Below, in pieces: positions 27,923 to 37,305 of a DNA stretch of 64,000 nt; the stretch's first letter is position 1; every line of letters starts with the position of its first letter. A model generated the notes under the pieces. That model was not told the origin of the DNA and searched no databases. It was given only the letters and a program-made list of their open reading frames with translations. The position numbers were made by a program, and so were the translations under genes. The stretch is from Marinobacter nauticus. GTDB taxonomy: Bacteria; Pseudomonadota; Gammaproteobacteria; Pseudomonadales; Oleiphilaceae. Where the stretch lies: contig NZ_RBJB01000003.1 in the NCBI RefSeq assembly GCF_003634635.1, positions 620,001 to 684,000 on the forward strand, written 5' to 3'.

Positions 27923-28926
27923 CCGCAGGATTCGCCATGCCGGATAAACGCAACACGCTGGTTAATACCGCCCTGCTCGGGCTGTTAGTCCTGGCAACCA
28001 TCATCTCGCTGGCCACCGGTACCGTGCAGGTTTCCCTGTTCGATACCCTCAGGGCATTAGCCGGCCACGCAGACCCGATGACCGATTTCGTGATCAACGA
28101 GCTTCGTCTGAGCCGGGTAAACGCGGGACTACTAAGTGGGGCTGCGCTGGCCATGGCCGGGTGCCTGATGCAGACCCTGGCCCGTAACCGTCTGGCGACA
28201 CCGGGCATTATCGGCATCGATAACGCGGCTACCGCCTTTGCGGTCGCGTCGGTGGTGGGCGTGGGGCTATCGCTGGCGCCATCGGCCATGGCACTGGCCG
28301 GAGCGGCAGCCGCCACGGCGATTGCCTTTGGCCTGGCGGGGGCCAATGGCACCCGGGGTTATCGCTTTATCGTCGCCGGCATCGGCATTGGCGCCATCGC
28401 GGGCGCAGTCACCCAGGTAATGCTCAGTCGGGTGGCGATTGATGCCGCCAATGCAGCCTATCCCTGGACCGTGGGCAGTCTGAATGCCCGTTCCGGCCAG
28501 AGTGTTCTGGTGCTCGGAATTGGCCTTGCGGCCGGCTACCTGGTTCTGATGAGTCTCAGCCGGGCCCTCAATACCTTGCAGTTCACGGATGCGGTAGCCA
28601 TTGCCCTGGGCACACGACTGAAAGCCACCCGCATAATCGGCCTGGGTTTGTCGGTGATGCTCACGGGCCTGGCAGTATCCGTCTGCGGGCCGGTTGGCCT
28701 GATTGCCCTGCTGGCGCCGGAGCTTGCCCGGGCCCTGTGCCGCCCGGGCAAGGTTCCGCTCACGGCTGCGGCCCTGGCGGGCGCCAGCTTCATGCTGGTT
28801 GCCGACCTGTTAGGCCGCACGCTGTTTGCGCCTCTGGAAATTCCGGTGGGCATCATTACCGCCATCGTCGGCAGCCCCTACCTGCTCTGGATACTGCTGA
28901 GACCTTCGCCACGGAGCCTGACATGA
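27919..28926 (+). CDS. FecCD-family siderophore ABC permease (second subunit)
   Basis: A 335-residue permease paralogous to the preceding one: INELRLSRVNAGLLSGAALA, TPGIIGIDNAATAF and GLIALLAPELARALC. The start at 27919 forms an ATGA overlap with the upstream stop. An in-frame ATG at 27937 is an alternative. The frame stays open far upstream but that part overlaps the first permease and is not coding. Both permeases are needed for a functional importer. Confidence 0.93.
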   Translation: MTAGFAMPDKRNTLVNTALLGLLVLATIISLATGTVQVSLFDTLRALAGHADPMTDFVINELRLSRVNAGLLSGAALAMAGCLMQTLARNRLATPGIIGIDNAATAFAVASVVGVGLSLAPSAMALAGAAAATAIAFGLAGANGTRGYRFIVAGIGIGAIAGAVTQVMLSRVAIDAANAAYPWTVGSLNARSGQSVLVLGIGLAAGYLVLMSLSRALNTLQFTDAVAIALGTRLKATRIIGLGLSVMLTGLAVSVCGPVGLIALLAPELARALCRPGKVPLTAAALAGASFMLVADLLGRTLFAPLEIPVGIITAIVGSPYLLWILLRPSPRSLT

Positions 28927-29720
28927 GCCAATCCCAAACCGCGACCCTTGCCGCCGACGACATCACTCTGGCGCACCGTCAGTTTATTGTGGCGGCGAAT
29001 CTGAGCCTTCATCTGCCAACGGCCCAAGTCACCGCCATCGTGGGCCCCAACGGCTGCGGAAAATCCACCTTGCTGAACGGCCTGGCCCGGATTCATGCGC
29101 CCAAGCGGGGCTCGGTGCTTCTTGACGGCAAGGATATCCATCGCCTGCCGTCCAAAGAAGTCGCCCGGAAACTGGCCCTGCTACCCCAGGACAACACCGC
29201 CCCGGAAGGTCTCACCGTTGCCGACCTGGTGCGCTTTGGCCGCCAGCCTCATCAGGGCTGGATGGCACAGTGGTCGAAAGAAGACCAACGGGCCTTCGAT
29301 CAGGCGATACAGGCCGCCGATGTTGCCGGACTGGCTGACCGTGCACTGGACACCCTCTCTGGCGGGCAACGACAGCGGGCCTGGATTGCCATGTCGGTGG
29401 CCCAGCAAACGCCGCTGTTACTGCTGGACGAACCTACATCGGCCCTGGATCTGGGCCACCAGATTGAAGTGTTTGAGTTAATCCGGGCACTGAGCGGACA
29501 AGGCAAGACCATCGCCATGGTGGTGCACGACCTGGCCAGTGCCTGTCGCTATGCGGACCATATGGTGGCCATGAAAAATGGAACCATTATTGAGGAGGGC
29601 GCTCCGGCGGAGATTGTCTCACCGGAGCTGGTGCAGGAACTCTACGGCGTCAGCTGCGATCTGATTCACGACCCGGCCACCGGTAGCCCGTTACTGGTCA
29701 ATGTGCGCCGCAATCCCTGA
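28923..29720 (+). CDS. Siderophore ABC transporter ATPase (FepC/FecE type)
   Basis: A 265-residue ATPase with Walker A GPNGCGKST (41-49), signature LSGGQRQRAWIAM (about 144-156), Walker [13 protein letters not shown] (about 161-172) and the switch His in MVVHDLASA. FepC-like wording (LPQDNTAPEGLTVADLV) supports a ferric siderophore substrate. Its ATG overlaps the upstream stop (ATGA). It ends 6 bp before the convergent MFS gene. Confidence 0.95.
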   Translation: MSQSQTATLAADDITLAHRQFIVAANLSLHLPTAQVTAIVGPNGCGKSTLLNGLARIHAPKRGSVLLDGKDIHRLPSKEVARKLALLPQDNTAPEGLTVADLVRFGRQPHQGWMAQWSKEDQRAFDQAIQAADVAGLADRALDTLSGGQRQRAWIAMSVAQQTPLLLLDEPTSALDLGHQIEVFELIRALSGQGKTIAMVVHDLASACRYADHMVAMKNGTIIEEGAPAEIVSPELVQELYGVSCDLIHDPATGSPLLVNVRRNP

Positions 29721-29726
29721 GCGGTA

Positions 29727-30929
29727 TCAGGCCGCGGTTTCGGCCCTGGCCTTTTCCCGGGCAATCGCGGCTGGCGCTCCGGCCGCCAGCACCACAGCGC
29801 CAGCCGAGCAGGCCAGCATGCTCAGCACGATAGGCAGAAGCGCATCACCCCCAAAGGCCGATGACAGCGCACTGATCCCTCCGGCCAGGGTGAACTGGGA
29901 GGCGCCAAGCATGGCAGCGGCGGTTCCGCCCAGATGCGGAAAGAACTCCAGCGCATTGGCCATGTTGTTAGGCACGATCCCGCCCTGACAGCCAATGGCG
30001 CCAATGATGAACAACGCCACCGCCCAGAACGGCCCGCCCAGAAACACCACGGTGACCAGCCCGACCAGCATCAGGAACTGCAGCATGACCTGTACCCGCA
30101 ACAGGATTACCGATGGGAAACGCCGCAACAGTGGCCGGTTGACCAGATTCAGCACCGCCATCAATCCGATATTGGCCGCGAACAGCATGGAGAAACTGGC
30201 ATTGGACAGGCCGAACCACTCCTGGTAGATAAACGACGAGTGGGTAATGAACAACAGCATGGTGCTGAAGCACATCACCTGAATACCGACAAAGCGCATG
30301 GTTGTGCTATGGCGAAGCACCAGCAGGTAGTTGGTCACCAGAGTTTTCACCGGCGTCGTGGCCTGGGGCCTGGGTTTCAGTTTCGGAAACAGAGCGATTT
30401 GCAGCACCACCGCCAGCAACAAGGCGTAGCCGGCCAGGAGCACGAAGATCCAGTGCCAATCGCCGAGCGCAAGCATCAACGCACCGAGTGAAGGTGCCGC
30501 AGCCGGGGCAATAAACATGATCAGGCCAATCAGGCCGAACAGGCGCGCCGCTTCCTGCCCGCCCACCTGGTCCCGGACAATCGCCGGCACCGAGACCGCA
30601 CAGAAGGCACCGCCGATGCCCTGCACAATTCGCCAGCCCACCAACTCCGCCAGGGTATCGGCTCCGGCAATCATCATCGCGGCAATGGCGAAAATGGTCA
30701 GCCCGACAAACAGAATCAGCTTGCGACCATAGCGATCCGACAAAGGCCCGCCCACCAGTTGGGCGAGACCAAGGGTGGCGACATAGGCACTGAGAGTCAG
30801 GCCCACATCCGCGTGGGGAATACCAAATCCGTCGGCAATATCGGGGAACGCTGGCAAATACGCATCCAGAGCCAGAGGCCCCAGGGCGACGGTCATACCA
30901 AGTAATAACGCGAGCTGAAAATGAGACAA
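29727..30929 (-). CDS. Bcr/CflA-family MFS efflux transporter
   Basis: A 400-residue, 12-helix drug:proton antiporter of the Bcr/CflA subfamily. Motif A is GGPLSDRYGRK (60-70), with LALDAYLPAFPDI in the first helix region. The start is TTG at 30929, with GGAGG six bases upstream, which fixes it despite the rare codon. It is convergent with the siderophore importer operon. Family members export bicyclomycin, chloramphenicol or sulphonamides. A role in exporting a siderophore or a deferrated product is possible from context only. Confidence 0.88.
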   Translation of the reverse strand: MSHFQLALLLGMTVALGPLALDAYLPAFPDIADGFGIPHADVGLTLSAYVATLGLAQLVGGPLSDRYGRKLILFVGLTIFAIAAMMIAGADTLAELVGWRIVQGIGGAFCAVSVPAIVRDQVGGQEAARLFGLIGLIMFIAPAAAPSLGALMLALGDWHWIFVLLAGYALLLAVVLQIALFPKLKPRPQATTPVKTLVTNYLLVLRHSTTMRFVGIQVMCFSTMLLFITHSSFIYQEWFGLSNASFSMLFAANIGLMAVLNLVNRPLLRRFPSVILLRVQVMLQFLMLVGLVTVVFLGGPFWAVALFIIGAIGCQGGIVPNNMANALEFFPHLGGTAAAMLGASQFTLAGGISALSSAFGGDALLPIVLSMLACSAGAVVLAAGAPAAIAREKARAETAA

Positions 30930-31026
30930 GGGCTACCTCCGCTGACTAGATAGATAGCTAACAATAATCAAGGAGAAACCACAATGCGCGGTTTCCGAAG
31001 CCCGGGCAGAACTCAGCTACTCAGGC

Positions 31027-31458
31027 CTAATCGAGCACGCACTCCCGGCTATAAAGCTGACTGAGCTTGCGTCGTTTCTGGCGCAGGCCATTGCCTCGAT
31101 CATTGCTGTAACCGGCTCGCAACTGGCCCTGAATCCGGTCCAGCTGCTTCCGATATTTCTCGCACTGTGCCGCCTGCTTTTTCGCCTCTCTGGCCTGGGC
31201 GTAGCGATCCGTGCTGCCGGGGGCCAAAAGGCGACTCACCTCGGCCCGGCTTTGCCGCACTCGGTCAGCCTGGCGGATGTTTTCGCCCATGGGGACGGTC
31301 ACCGGTGGTTTCACCGAAACACTGGAATGTCGCAGCTGCCTGGGAGGCGTATCGGAAAAGTGAATGGACCCGTTGGCATCGGTCCAGCGGTAGATTTCAG
31401 CAGTGGCGGGCGCTGCCGCGGCAACGAAAAGCAGGCTCAGGGCCAGTCTCCTTGGCAT
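31027..31458 (-). CDS. DUF4124 domain-containing exported protein
   Basis: A 143-residue exported protein. A signal peptide (about 1-20, ending PATA) is followed by the DUF4124 signature EIYRWTDANGSIHFSDTPP. The rest is a basic, Gln- and Lys-rich helical tail with two Cys. Function is unknown for the family. AGGA lies upstream of the ATG. It follows glcF on the same strand after a 107 bp gap with a stem-loop. Confidence 0.85.
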   Translation of the reverse strand: MPRRLALSLLFVAAAAPATAEIYRWTDANGSIHFSDTPPRQLRHSSVSVKPPVTVPMGENIRQADRVRQSRAEVSRLLAPGSTDRYAQAREAKKQAAQCEKYRKQLDRIQGQLRAGYSNDRGNGLRQKRRKLSQLYSRECVLD

Positions 31459-31493
31459 GGGATCACATCCTGTGAAAGAGTTATCGCAACATT

Positions 31494-31516
31494 CCCGCTG
31501 CCATCACGGCAGCGGG
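31494..31516. terminator. Stem-loop between glcF and the DUF4124 gene
   Basis: CCCGCTGCC and GGCAGCGGG form a perfect 9 bp stem with a 5-base loop, 50 bp after the glcF stop. No T tract follows on the minus strand, so it may be an mRNA 3' end stabiliser or a weak terminator. Confidence 0.45.
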
Positions 31517-31565
31517 ACAGGCGCTGGGGACTATACCGAAAACCTGCGCCACTTTCAGGAACGGG

Positions 31566-32774
31566 TCAGCGGTCCAGCAACTCGATCCAGTGGTTCACCG
31601 GCACGTCTGCTTTGCTCTCCAGGTGCAACTGGCAGCCAATGTTGGCCGTGACAATCCGCACCGGGTTCTCCACCGTCAACGCCTTGAGCTTGTTATCCAG
31701 CAGCTTCTGGCTCATCTCCGGCTGGGTAATGGAATAGGTACCCGCCGAGCCACAGCACAGGTGCTTGTCTTTGGTGGCCGCCAGGTCGATTCCCGCTTTG
31801 GTGAGCACCTGCTCCACTACTCCATTCTGTTTCATGGCGTGCTGCAGGGTACACGGACAGTGGAACGCCACCTTGCCAGCCTGGGCACTGGCCTTTAGAG
31901 GCTCCAGGTCTTCCTTCAACAGGAACGCCCCGAGATCAGTGCACAGCTCGCTCACCTTCCTTGCCTTGTTGGCGTAGACCGGATCATCTTTCAGCAGATG
32001 GCCGTAATCCTGGACTATGGCACCACAACCTGACGCGGTCATGATGATGGCCTCGGCTCCAGCTTCAATGGCGGGCCACCAGGCATCGATGTTGCGGCGC
32101 ATCTGTTCCAGACCGCGCTCATGTTCGGACAGATGGTAGTTCACCGCGCCACAGCATCCGGCCTCGGGGGCTTCCACCATGGTCACGCCGAGCTTGTCCA
32201 GCACCCGGGCGGCGGCAGCGTTGGTATTGGGCGCAGCCGACGGCTGAACACAGCCGGCCAGGGCCAGAACCACACGGCTGTGGCTCGACGAGGGCCAGGG
32301 GCTGGCGTGCCGGCGGGGCGGCACCTTGGTGCGCAGCTTCTCCGGCAGGACCGGCCGGAAGGCCTGGCCCAGACGCAGCATCAACCCGAACAGCCGGCGA
32401 TCCGGCAGGAAGCGGGTCAGCGCCCAGCGCAGCCATTTTTCCTGCGGCTTACGCGGCAGCTCTTTCTCCATCAAACCACGGCTGATATCCACCAGGCGGC
32501 CATATTTCACGCCGGAGGGACAGGTGGTTTCACAGCTTCGACACGTCAGGCAGCGGTCGAGATGTTCACGGGTTTTCTCGGTCACTTCGCCGCCTTCCAG
32601 GAACATCTTCATCAGATAGATGCGGCCACGGGGCCCGTCCCGCTCGTCGTTCAGTTCCTGGTAGGTTGGGCAGGTCGCGGTGCAAAAACCGCAATGCACA
32701 CAGGCCCTGAGGATTTCCTCCGCTTCCTGACCTTCAGGATCATTGGCAAATTGTTGAACCAGATTCGTTTGCAT
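31566..32774 (-). CDS. glcF: Glycolate oxidase iron-sulfur subunit
   Basis: Electron-transfer subunit of membrane-bound glycolate dehydrogenase, which oxidises glycolate to glyoxylate. It is 402 residues. Two ferredoxin-type 4Fe-4S motifs are at Cys25-28-31-35 (CVHCGFCTATCP) and Cys75-78-81-85 (CLTCRSCETTCP). Two CCG cysteine-rich domains follow (AGCCGAVNYH and LCCGSAGTYS). It is the last of glcD-glcE-glcF, 2 bp after glcE. Confidence 0.97.
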   Translation of the reverse strand: MQTNLVQQFANDPEGQEAEEILRACVHCGFCTATCPTYQELNDERDGPRGRIYLMKMFLEGGEVTEKTREHLDRCLTCRSCETTCPSGVKYGRLVDISRGLMEKELPRKPQEKWLRWALTRFLPDRRLFGLMLRLGQAFRPVLPEKLRTKVPPRRHASPWPSSSHSRVVLALAGCVQPSAAPNTNAAAARVLDKLGVTMVEAPEAGCCGAVNYHLSEHERGLEQMRRNIDAWWPAIEAGAEAIIMTASGCGAIVQDYGHLLKDDPVYANKARKVSELCTDLGAFLLKEDLEPLKASAQAGKVAFHCPCTLQHAMKQNGVVEQVLTKAGIDLAATKDKHLCCGSAGTYSITQPEMSQKLLDNKLKALTVENPVRIVTANIGCQLHLESKADVPVNHWIELLDR

Positions 32775-32776
32775 AA

Positions 32777-33844
32777 TTACAACCAGCTATAGAGACGGCC
32801 AGGATTGAAAATGCCGTCGGGATCGAACGAGTGTTTCACGCGGCGCTGGATGGTTTTCAACGCCTCGGGTTGGCTGTGCATTACTTCGGCAGTGCGATCA
32901 CCACCCCGGAACAGACTGACCTGACCACCGGCCGCACGAGCCAGCGGCTCCAGATCGCTGAGTGATGCCTGGCCGCGATACCATCGCTGGGAGCCAACCC
33001 AGTCGATCATCCAGGGGCCTTCAAGCTCCGGCGTTCTGGCGGTGGAATCCAGGGAGAACCGCCAGAGAGGTGCTTCCGGATCGTCAAAGAAGCCGTGCTG
33101 CATGTCCTGAACCTCTCTCCAGAACTGGTCACCCTCAGCCATAACCTCGCCACCCCACTTCTCGGCGGTCGCCTCAACCGCTGATTTTGCACCGGCAAGG
33201 CGCAGGTACACCTTGCCATCTACCCAGCAGGCACCGGTGATGGGTTTGGGCTCACCGGCACGGCGGTTCATGTATTCCACCACCTCGTCCATGGCCATCT
33301 CCCGCACCAGGGTAACGGTGGCCGCCGGCTTCGGCATGACTTTCAGGCTGATCTCGGTGATCACCCCGAGTGTTCCCATGGCGCCGGCCTGCAGACGGGA
33401 AACGTCGTATCCCGCCACGTTTTTCATCACCTGGCCACCAAAACGCAAGTGTTCGCCCTTGCCGTTCATCAGGCGAATACCCAGCACCTGATCCCTCACC
33501 GATCCCGCCCAGGGTCTGGCCGGGCCGGACAGGTTGCAGGCCATTGTGCCGCCGATGGTGGATGCGTCGCCAAAATGCGGCGGCTCAAAGTGAAGACACT
33601 GGCCCTGCTCCGCCAGCACCGCTTCAATTTCTTTCAGGGTGGTACCGGCACGTACCGTCAGCACCAGCTCTACCGGATGGTATTCCACCACACCAGTGTG
33701 CTCAGCCAGGCTCAGAGTGCTGGCATCAGCATCGCTCTGGCGCCCCATAAAGGACTTGCTGCCGCCGCCGACAATGTTGAGTTTCTGCCCGTTACTGCGG
33801 GCCCGGAGCACCTGCTCCTGTATCGTTTGGATCTGATCAGCCAT
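32777..33844 (-). CDS. glcE: Glycolate oxidase FAD-binding subunit GlcE
   Basis: A 355-residue FAD-linked oxidase subunit. The FAD_binding_4 signature is KLNIVGGGSKSFMGR, then VRAGTTLKEIEAVL, FGDASTIGGTMACNLSGPAR and the closing FDPDGIFNPGRLYSWL. It resembles the N-terminal half of GlcD and works with GlcD and GlcF. The start overlaps the end of glcD by eight bases. Confidence 0.96.
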   Translation of the reverse strand: MADQIQTIQEQVLRARSNGQKLNIVGGGSKSFMGRQSDADASTLSLAEHTGVVEYHPVELVLTVRAGTTLKEIEAVLAEQGQCLHFEPPHFGDASTIGGTMACNLSGPARPWAGSVRDQVLGIRLMNGKGEHLRFGGQVMKNVAGYDVSRLQAGAMGTLGVITEISLKVMPKPAATVTLVREMAMDEVVEYMNRRAGEPKPITGACWVDGKVYLRLAGAKSAVEATAEKWGGEVMAEGDQFWREVQDMQHGFFDDPEAPLWRFSLDSTARTPELEGPWMIDWVGSQRWYRGQASLSDLEPLARAAGGQVSLFRGGDRTAEVMHSQPEALKTIQRRVKHSFDPDGIFNPGRLYSWL

Positions 33845-35318
33845 GGGCAGTGTCCGCCTCTTCGTGCTTGTGTTGCTTGTGCTCGATGGAGCGGTATTCC
33901 TGACAGAATTTCAGGGTGGGCACCCCTTTGCCCGGGTTCAGAATTCCGGTGGGGTCGAAGGCCGCTTTCACATCCTGGAACTGCTGCAGCTCGTCATCAT
34001 TGAACTGCACCGCCATCTGGCGAATTTTCTCCACGCCCACGCCATGCTCACCGGTGATGCAGCCACCCACCTCAACACAGAGCTCCAGGATCTTGCTGCC
34101 GAACGCCTCGGTGCGCTCAAACTCGCCTGGCACGTTGGCATCAAACAGGATCAGCGGGTGCAGGTTGCCATCGCCCGCATGAAACACGTTCGCCACCCGC
34201 AGGCCGAACTCTTCTGACATCTTTTCCATTTCCAGCAATACCTTGGCCAGATAGCGACGCGGAATGGTGCCATCCATGCAGTAATAATCCGGCGAGATCC
34301 GCCCCACCGCCGGGAAGGCCGACTTGCGCCCTTTCCACAGCAGAGCCCGCTCTTCCTCGCTCTGTGAGGTGCGAATGGAGGTCGCGCCCAGCTTACGGAA
34401 CAGCGCTTCGGCCTCTGCGATGTGTTCGTGCACTTCCTCTTCGGTGCCGTCCACTTCACACAGCAGCAGGGCCTTGGCATCCCGGGGATACCCGGCACCG
34501 CAGAAGTCATCGGCCGCGACAATGGCATGACCATCCATCATTTCCAGGCCACCGGGGATGATGCCGTGGGAAATCACGCCACCCACCGCGTCGCCCGCTT
34601 TCTCGATGCTGTCGAAGCCCGCCATGATCACCTGTGCCACTTCCGGCTTGGGCAGCAGTTTCACCTTCACCTCGGTGACCACGCCCAGCAGTCCTTCAGA
34701 GCCGGTGAGCAGCGCCAGCAGATCCATACCGCAGCTGTCCAGACCATCACTGCCGACCGTTACCCGGTCACCCTCGGCGGTGATCATTTCCACACTGAGG
34801 ATGTTGTGCACGGTCAGGCCGTACTTCAGGCAGTGCACGCCACCGGAGTTTTCGGCCACGTTGCCGCCAATGGTGCAGGCGATCTGAGAGGAAGGATCCG
34901 GCCCGTAATAAAGGCCGTACTGTGCAGCCTCTTCGCTGATCGCCAGGTTACGGACACCCGGCTGCAGGCGTGCGGTGCGACCAATCGGATCAATGTTCAG
35001 AATTTGGTTAAACTTGGCCAGCGAGAGCACTACCCCTTCCTTATGCGGCATGGCACCGGCACACAAACCGGTACCGGCACCACGGGCCACCACCGGCACA
35101 CCGTTTTCGTGGCAAATGCGCATGACCCGCTGCACCTGTTCCACGGTTTCCGGGAGCACCACCAGCATGGGCATTTCCCGGTACATGGCCAGGCCATCGC
35201 ACTCATAGGGTTTCAGGGTTTCGTCATCGGTGATGACGAAGTCCGGGTCAATAAAGGCCCGGAACTGCTCCGCCAGCCGGGATTTGCTGATACGGGATTG
35301 AGTATTCATAAGAGACAC
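33837..35318 (-). CDS. glcD: Glycolate oxidase catalytic subunit GlcD
   Basis: A 493-residue FAD-dependent 2-hydroxyacid dehydrogenase subunit. The FAD site is VPVVARGAGTGLCAGAMP (about 75-92), then DPSSQIACTIGGNVAENSGG. C-terminal catalytic motifs are FHAGDGNLHPLILFD and GCITGEHGVGVEKI. A GTG at 35318, 3 bp after the glcG stop, and an ATG at 35309 are both possible starts; neither has a good Shine-Dalgarno sequence, so translation is probably coupled to glcG. It is part of the operon from dctP to glcF. Confidence 0.97.
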   Translation of the reverse strand: MSLMNTQSRISKSRLAEQFRAFIDPDFVITDDETLKPYECDGLAMYREMPMLVVLPETVEQVQRVMRICHENGVPVVARGAGTGLCAGAMPHKEGVVLSLAKFNQILNIDPIGRTARLQPGVRNLAISEEAAQYGLYYGPDPSSQIACTIGGNVAENSGGVHCLKYGLTVHNILSVEMITAEGDRVTVGSDGLDSCGMDLLALLTGSEGLLGVVTEVKVKLLPKPEVAQVIMAGFDSIEKAGDAVGGVISHGIIPGGLEMMDGHAIVAADDFCGAGYPRDAKALLLCEVDGTEEEVHEHIAEAEALFRKLGATSIRTSQSEEERALLWKGRKSAFPAVGRISPDYYCMDGTIPRRYLAKVLLEMEKMSEEFGLRVANVFHAGDGNLHPLILFDANVPGEFERTEAFGSKILELCVEVGGCITGEHGVGVEKIRQMAVQFNDDELQQFQDVKAAFDPTGILNPGKGVPTLKFCQEYRSIEHKQHKHEEADTAHG

Positions 35319-35321
35319 CGG

Positions 35322-35747
35322 TTACTGGCGTTTGCTTTCAAAATGGTCGATGCCAGCCTGGGCACAGTCCATGTCCTGTTGTGGCGTGCCCGAGCTGAGA
35401 CCGATACCGCCGACCACTTCACCGTCTACCATCACCGGCAGGCCACCGCCTACCGTACTCAGGCGACCGCCCACTTCAGTATGTATACCGAAGGCGAGGT
35501 TGCCCGGCACGTTGGCGGCATTGTAGTCGTGGGTCGCTTTGCGCGCGGCCGCAGCGGTAAATGCCTTGTCCTGTGCGATGGTAACACTGGTCACTTTGCC
35601 CCCGTCCATACGCTCAAAGGCGATCAGCGTGCCGGACTCGTCCACCACTGCGATGCACATGGGCACGCCGATTTCACGGGCCTTGGCCGCCGCACCCTCA
35701 ATCAGGATGCGTGCATCAGACAGGTCGAGACGATGAATGGTCAACAT
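35322..35747 (-). CDS. glcG: GlcG/HbpS family heme-binding protein
   Basis: A 141-residue protein of the GlcG/HbpS (DUF336) family. Marks are VPMCIAVVDESGTLIAFERM (about 28-47), KAFTAAAARKAT and GGLPVMVDGEVVGGIGLS. E. coli glcG lies in the glycolate operon but has no settled function; HbpS relatives bind heme. It lies between the TRAP large permease and glcD. Confidence 0.92.
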   Translation of the reverse strand: MLTIHRLDLSDARILIEGAAAKAREIGVPMCIAVVDESGTLIAFERMDGGKVTSVTIAQDKAFTAAAARKATHDYNAANVPGNLAFGIHTEVGGRLSTVGGGLPVMVDGEVVGGIGLSSGTPQQDMDCAQAGIDHFESKRQ

Positions 35748-35766
35748 AACGATTTACTCCTCTTGG

Positions 35767-37305
35767 TTAGCCATAAGCGAGATTGGGCAGCCAGGTAGTG
35801 ATGGCCGGGAACACAATGCACAGGAATACGCCCAGGGCCTGGATGGCCAGGAACACCAGGGATGACTTGAAGATGGTGCCCATGGAAATTTCCGGCGGGC
35901 ACACGCCGCGGATATAGAACAGCGCATAGCCGAAGGGCGGGCTCAGGAACGACATCTGCATATTCACCAGATACAACACCCCGAACCACAGCACCACGTC
36001 GTCACCAGACACGCCCGGCAGGCCAAACAGACCCGGGAACTCCAGGGCTTCCACAATGGGGATAAAGATAGGCACCGCCAGCAGCAGGATGCCGACCCAG
36101 TCCAGGAACATGCCCAGGACCACCAATAACACCATCAGCAGGAACAGGATGCCGTAGGCCGGTAGGCCTGTGCCCAGAATGGATTCGGTAATAAAGTCCT
36201 GACCACCCTGGAGAATGTAGAAACCTACAAACACCGAGGCACCAAACATGATCCATAGCACCATGGCGGAAGCCTTCGCGGTGGTCACCGAGGCATCCCG
36301 CAGAGTCGCGATGGTGAACACCTTGTGTTTCATGGCCACGAGAATGGCGCCAAATGAGCCGATGCCGGCCGCCTCAACCGGTGTGGCAATGCCGCCAAAG
36401 AGCAGGCCAAGCACCAGGAACACCAGAATGAGAGGCGCAATCAGGTCTTTCAGAAGCAGCAGCTTGTCTTTCAGGCCGATGCGTTCCTCCTTGGGAATGG
36501 GAGGCCCGAGTTCGGGGTTCAGCTTCGCCCGGATCCAGACATAGAACACATACAGGCTGGACAGCAGAACGCCAGGAATCACCGACCCCAGATACAGTTC
36601 ACCCACCGATTGCTGGGCAACCACGGCATAGAGGATCGCCAGAATCGAGGGCGGAATGAGAATACCCAGGGTGCCGCCCGCCATGATGGAGCCAAGGGCG
36701 ATTTTGTGGTCGTAACCCCGTTTGAGCATGGCCGGCAGGGCAATGATACCCATGGTCACGACCGCCGCACCGATAACCCCGACCATCGCTGCAAGAATAG
36801 TAGAGGCCACAATAGTGGCAATGGCCAGGCCGCCGCCAACACCACCCATCCACTTGTAGACGACGTTGAACATCTCCTCGATCAGCCCGGCCCGTTCGAG
36901 CATCGCCGCCATGAAGATGAACAGCGGAATAGCGGCCAGATCCGAGTTGGTCATCATCGGGAAGATGCGGCTGGGGATGATGTTCAGCATCAGCGAATCG
37001 CCCACCAGATAAATGAAGGCAACCCCAAGACCACCGGTAACAAACGCCAGTGGCAGCCCCATCATCAAAGCCACCAACAGGGAGCCAAACATCAGGTAGG
37101 TGAGCGGCCCGATGTTCACATCGGCCAGGCTTCCGGCCAGCTTGAACAGGAATTTCTCGTCGCTGAACGGGTCGTAGAACAGAATGTTGACGAACTCGAC
37201 AAACATTACAAAGGCCAGCGCAGCGGTGGCCAGAATCATCAGCCAGGTGCCAAGCTTGCCTTTGAGGTTGCCCTGGCCCGGATTGTTCACTGTAGTGGTA
37301 GTCAT
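35767..37305 (-). CDS. TRAP transporter large permease (DctM)
   Basis: A 512-residue, roughly 12-13 helix membrane subunit of a tripartite periplasmic (TRAP) transporter, which uses a Na+ gradient for uptake of organic acids. Family marks are MGLPLAFVTGGLGVAFIYL, AAIPLFIFMAAMLERAGL and GGTLGILIPPSILAILYAVV. Its start overlaps the small permease stop by four bases. The genomic link to glcDEF suggests glycolate or a similar hydroxy acid as substrate, taking the place of GlcA. Confidence 0.95.
   Translation of the reverse strand: MTTTTVNNPGQGNLKGKLGTWLMILATAALAFVMFVEFVNILFYDPFSDEKFLFKLAGSLADVNIGPLTYLMFGSLLVALMMGLPLAFVTGGLGVAFIYLVGDSLMLNIIPSRIFPMMTNSDLAAIPLFIFMAAMLERAGLIEEMFNVVYKWMGGVGGGLAIATIVASTILAAMVGVIGAAVVTMGIIALPAMLKRGYDHKIALGSIMAGGTLGILIPPSILAILYAVVAQQSVGELYLGSVIPGVLLSSLYVFYVWIRAKLNPELGPPIPKEERIGLKDKLLLLKDLIAPLILVFLVLGLLFGGIATPVEAAGIGSFGAILVAMKHKVFTIATLRDASVTTAKASAMVLWIMFGASVFVGFYILQGGQDFITESILGTGLPAYGILFLLMVLLVVLGMFLDWVGILLLAVPIFIPIVEALEFPGLFGLPGVSGDDVVLWFGVLYLVNMQMSFLSPPFGYALFYIRGVCPPEISMGTIFKSSLVFLAIQALGVFLCIVFPAITTWLPNLAYG

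Noticed and set aside
25929..29720. Assignment of the importer to vitamin B12 (BtuFCD) instead of siderophores
   Set aside because: Adjacent Fur-like sites, a FepA-type receptor and FepC-like ATPase wording favour iron; no cobalamin riboswitch was seen upstream.
34422..35798. A 458-codon open frame on the plus strand opposite glcD and glcG
   Set aside because: Antisense shadow of conserved glcD/glcG; composition is His-rich with no domain.
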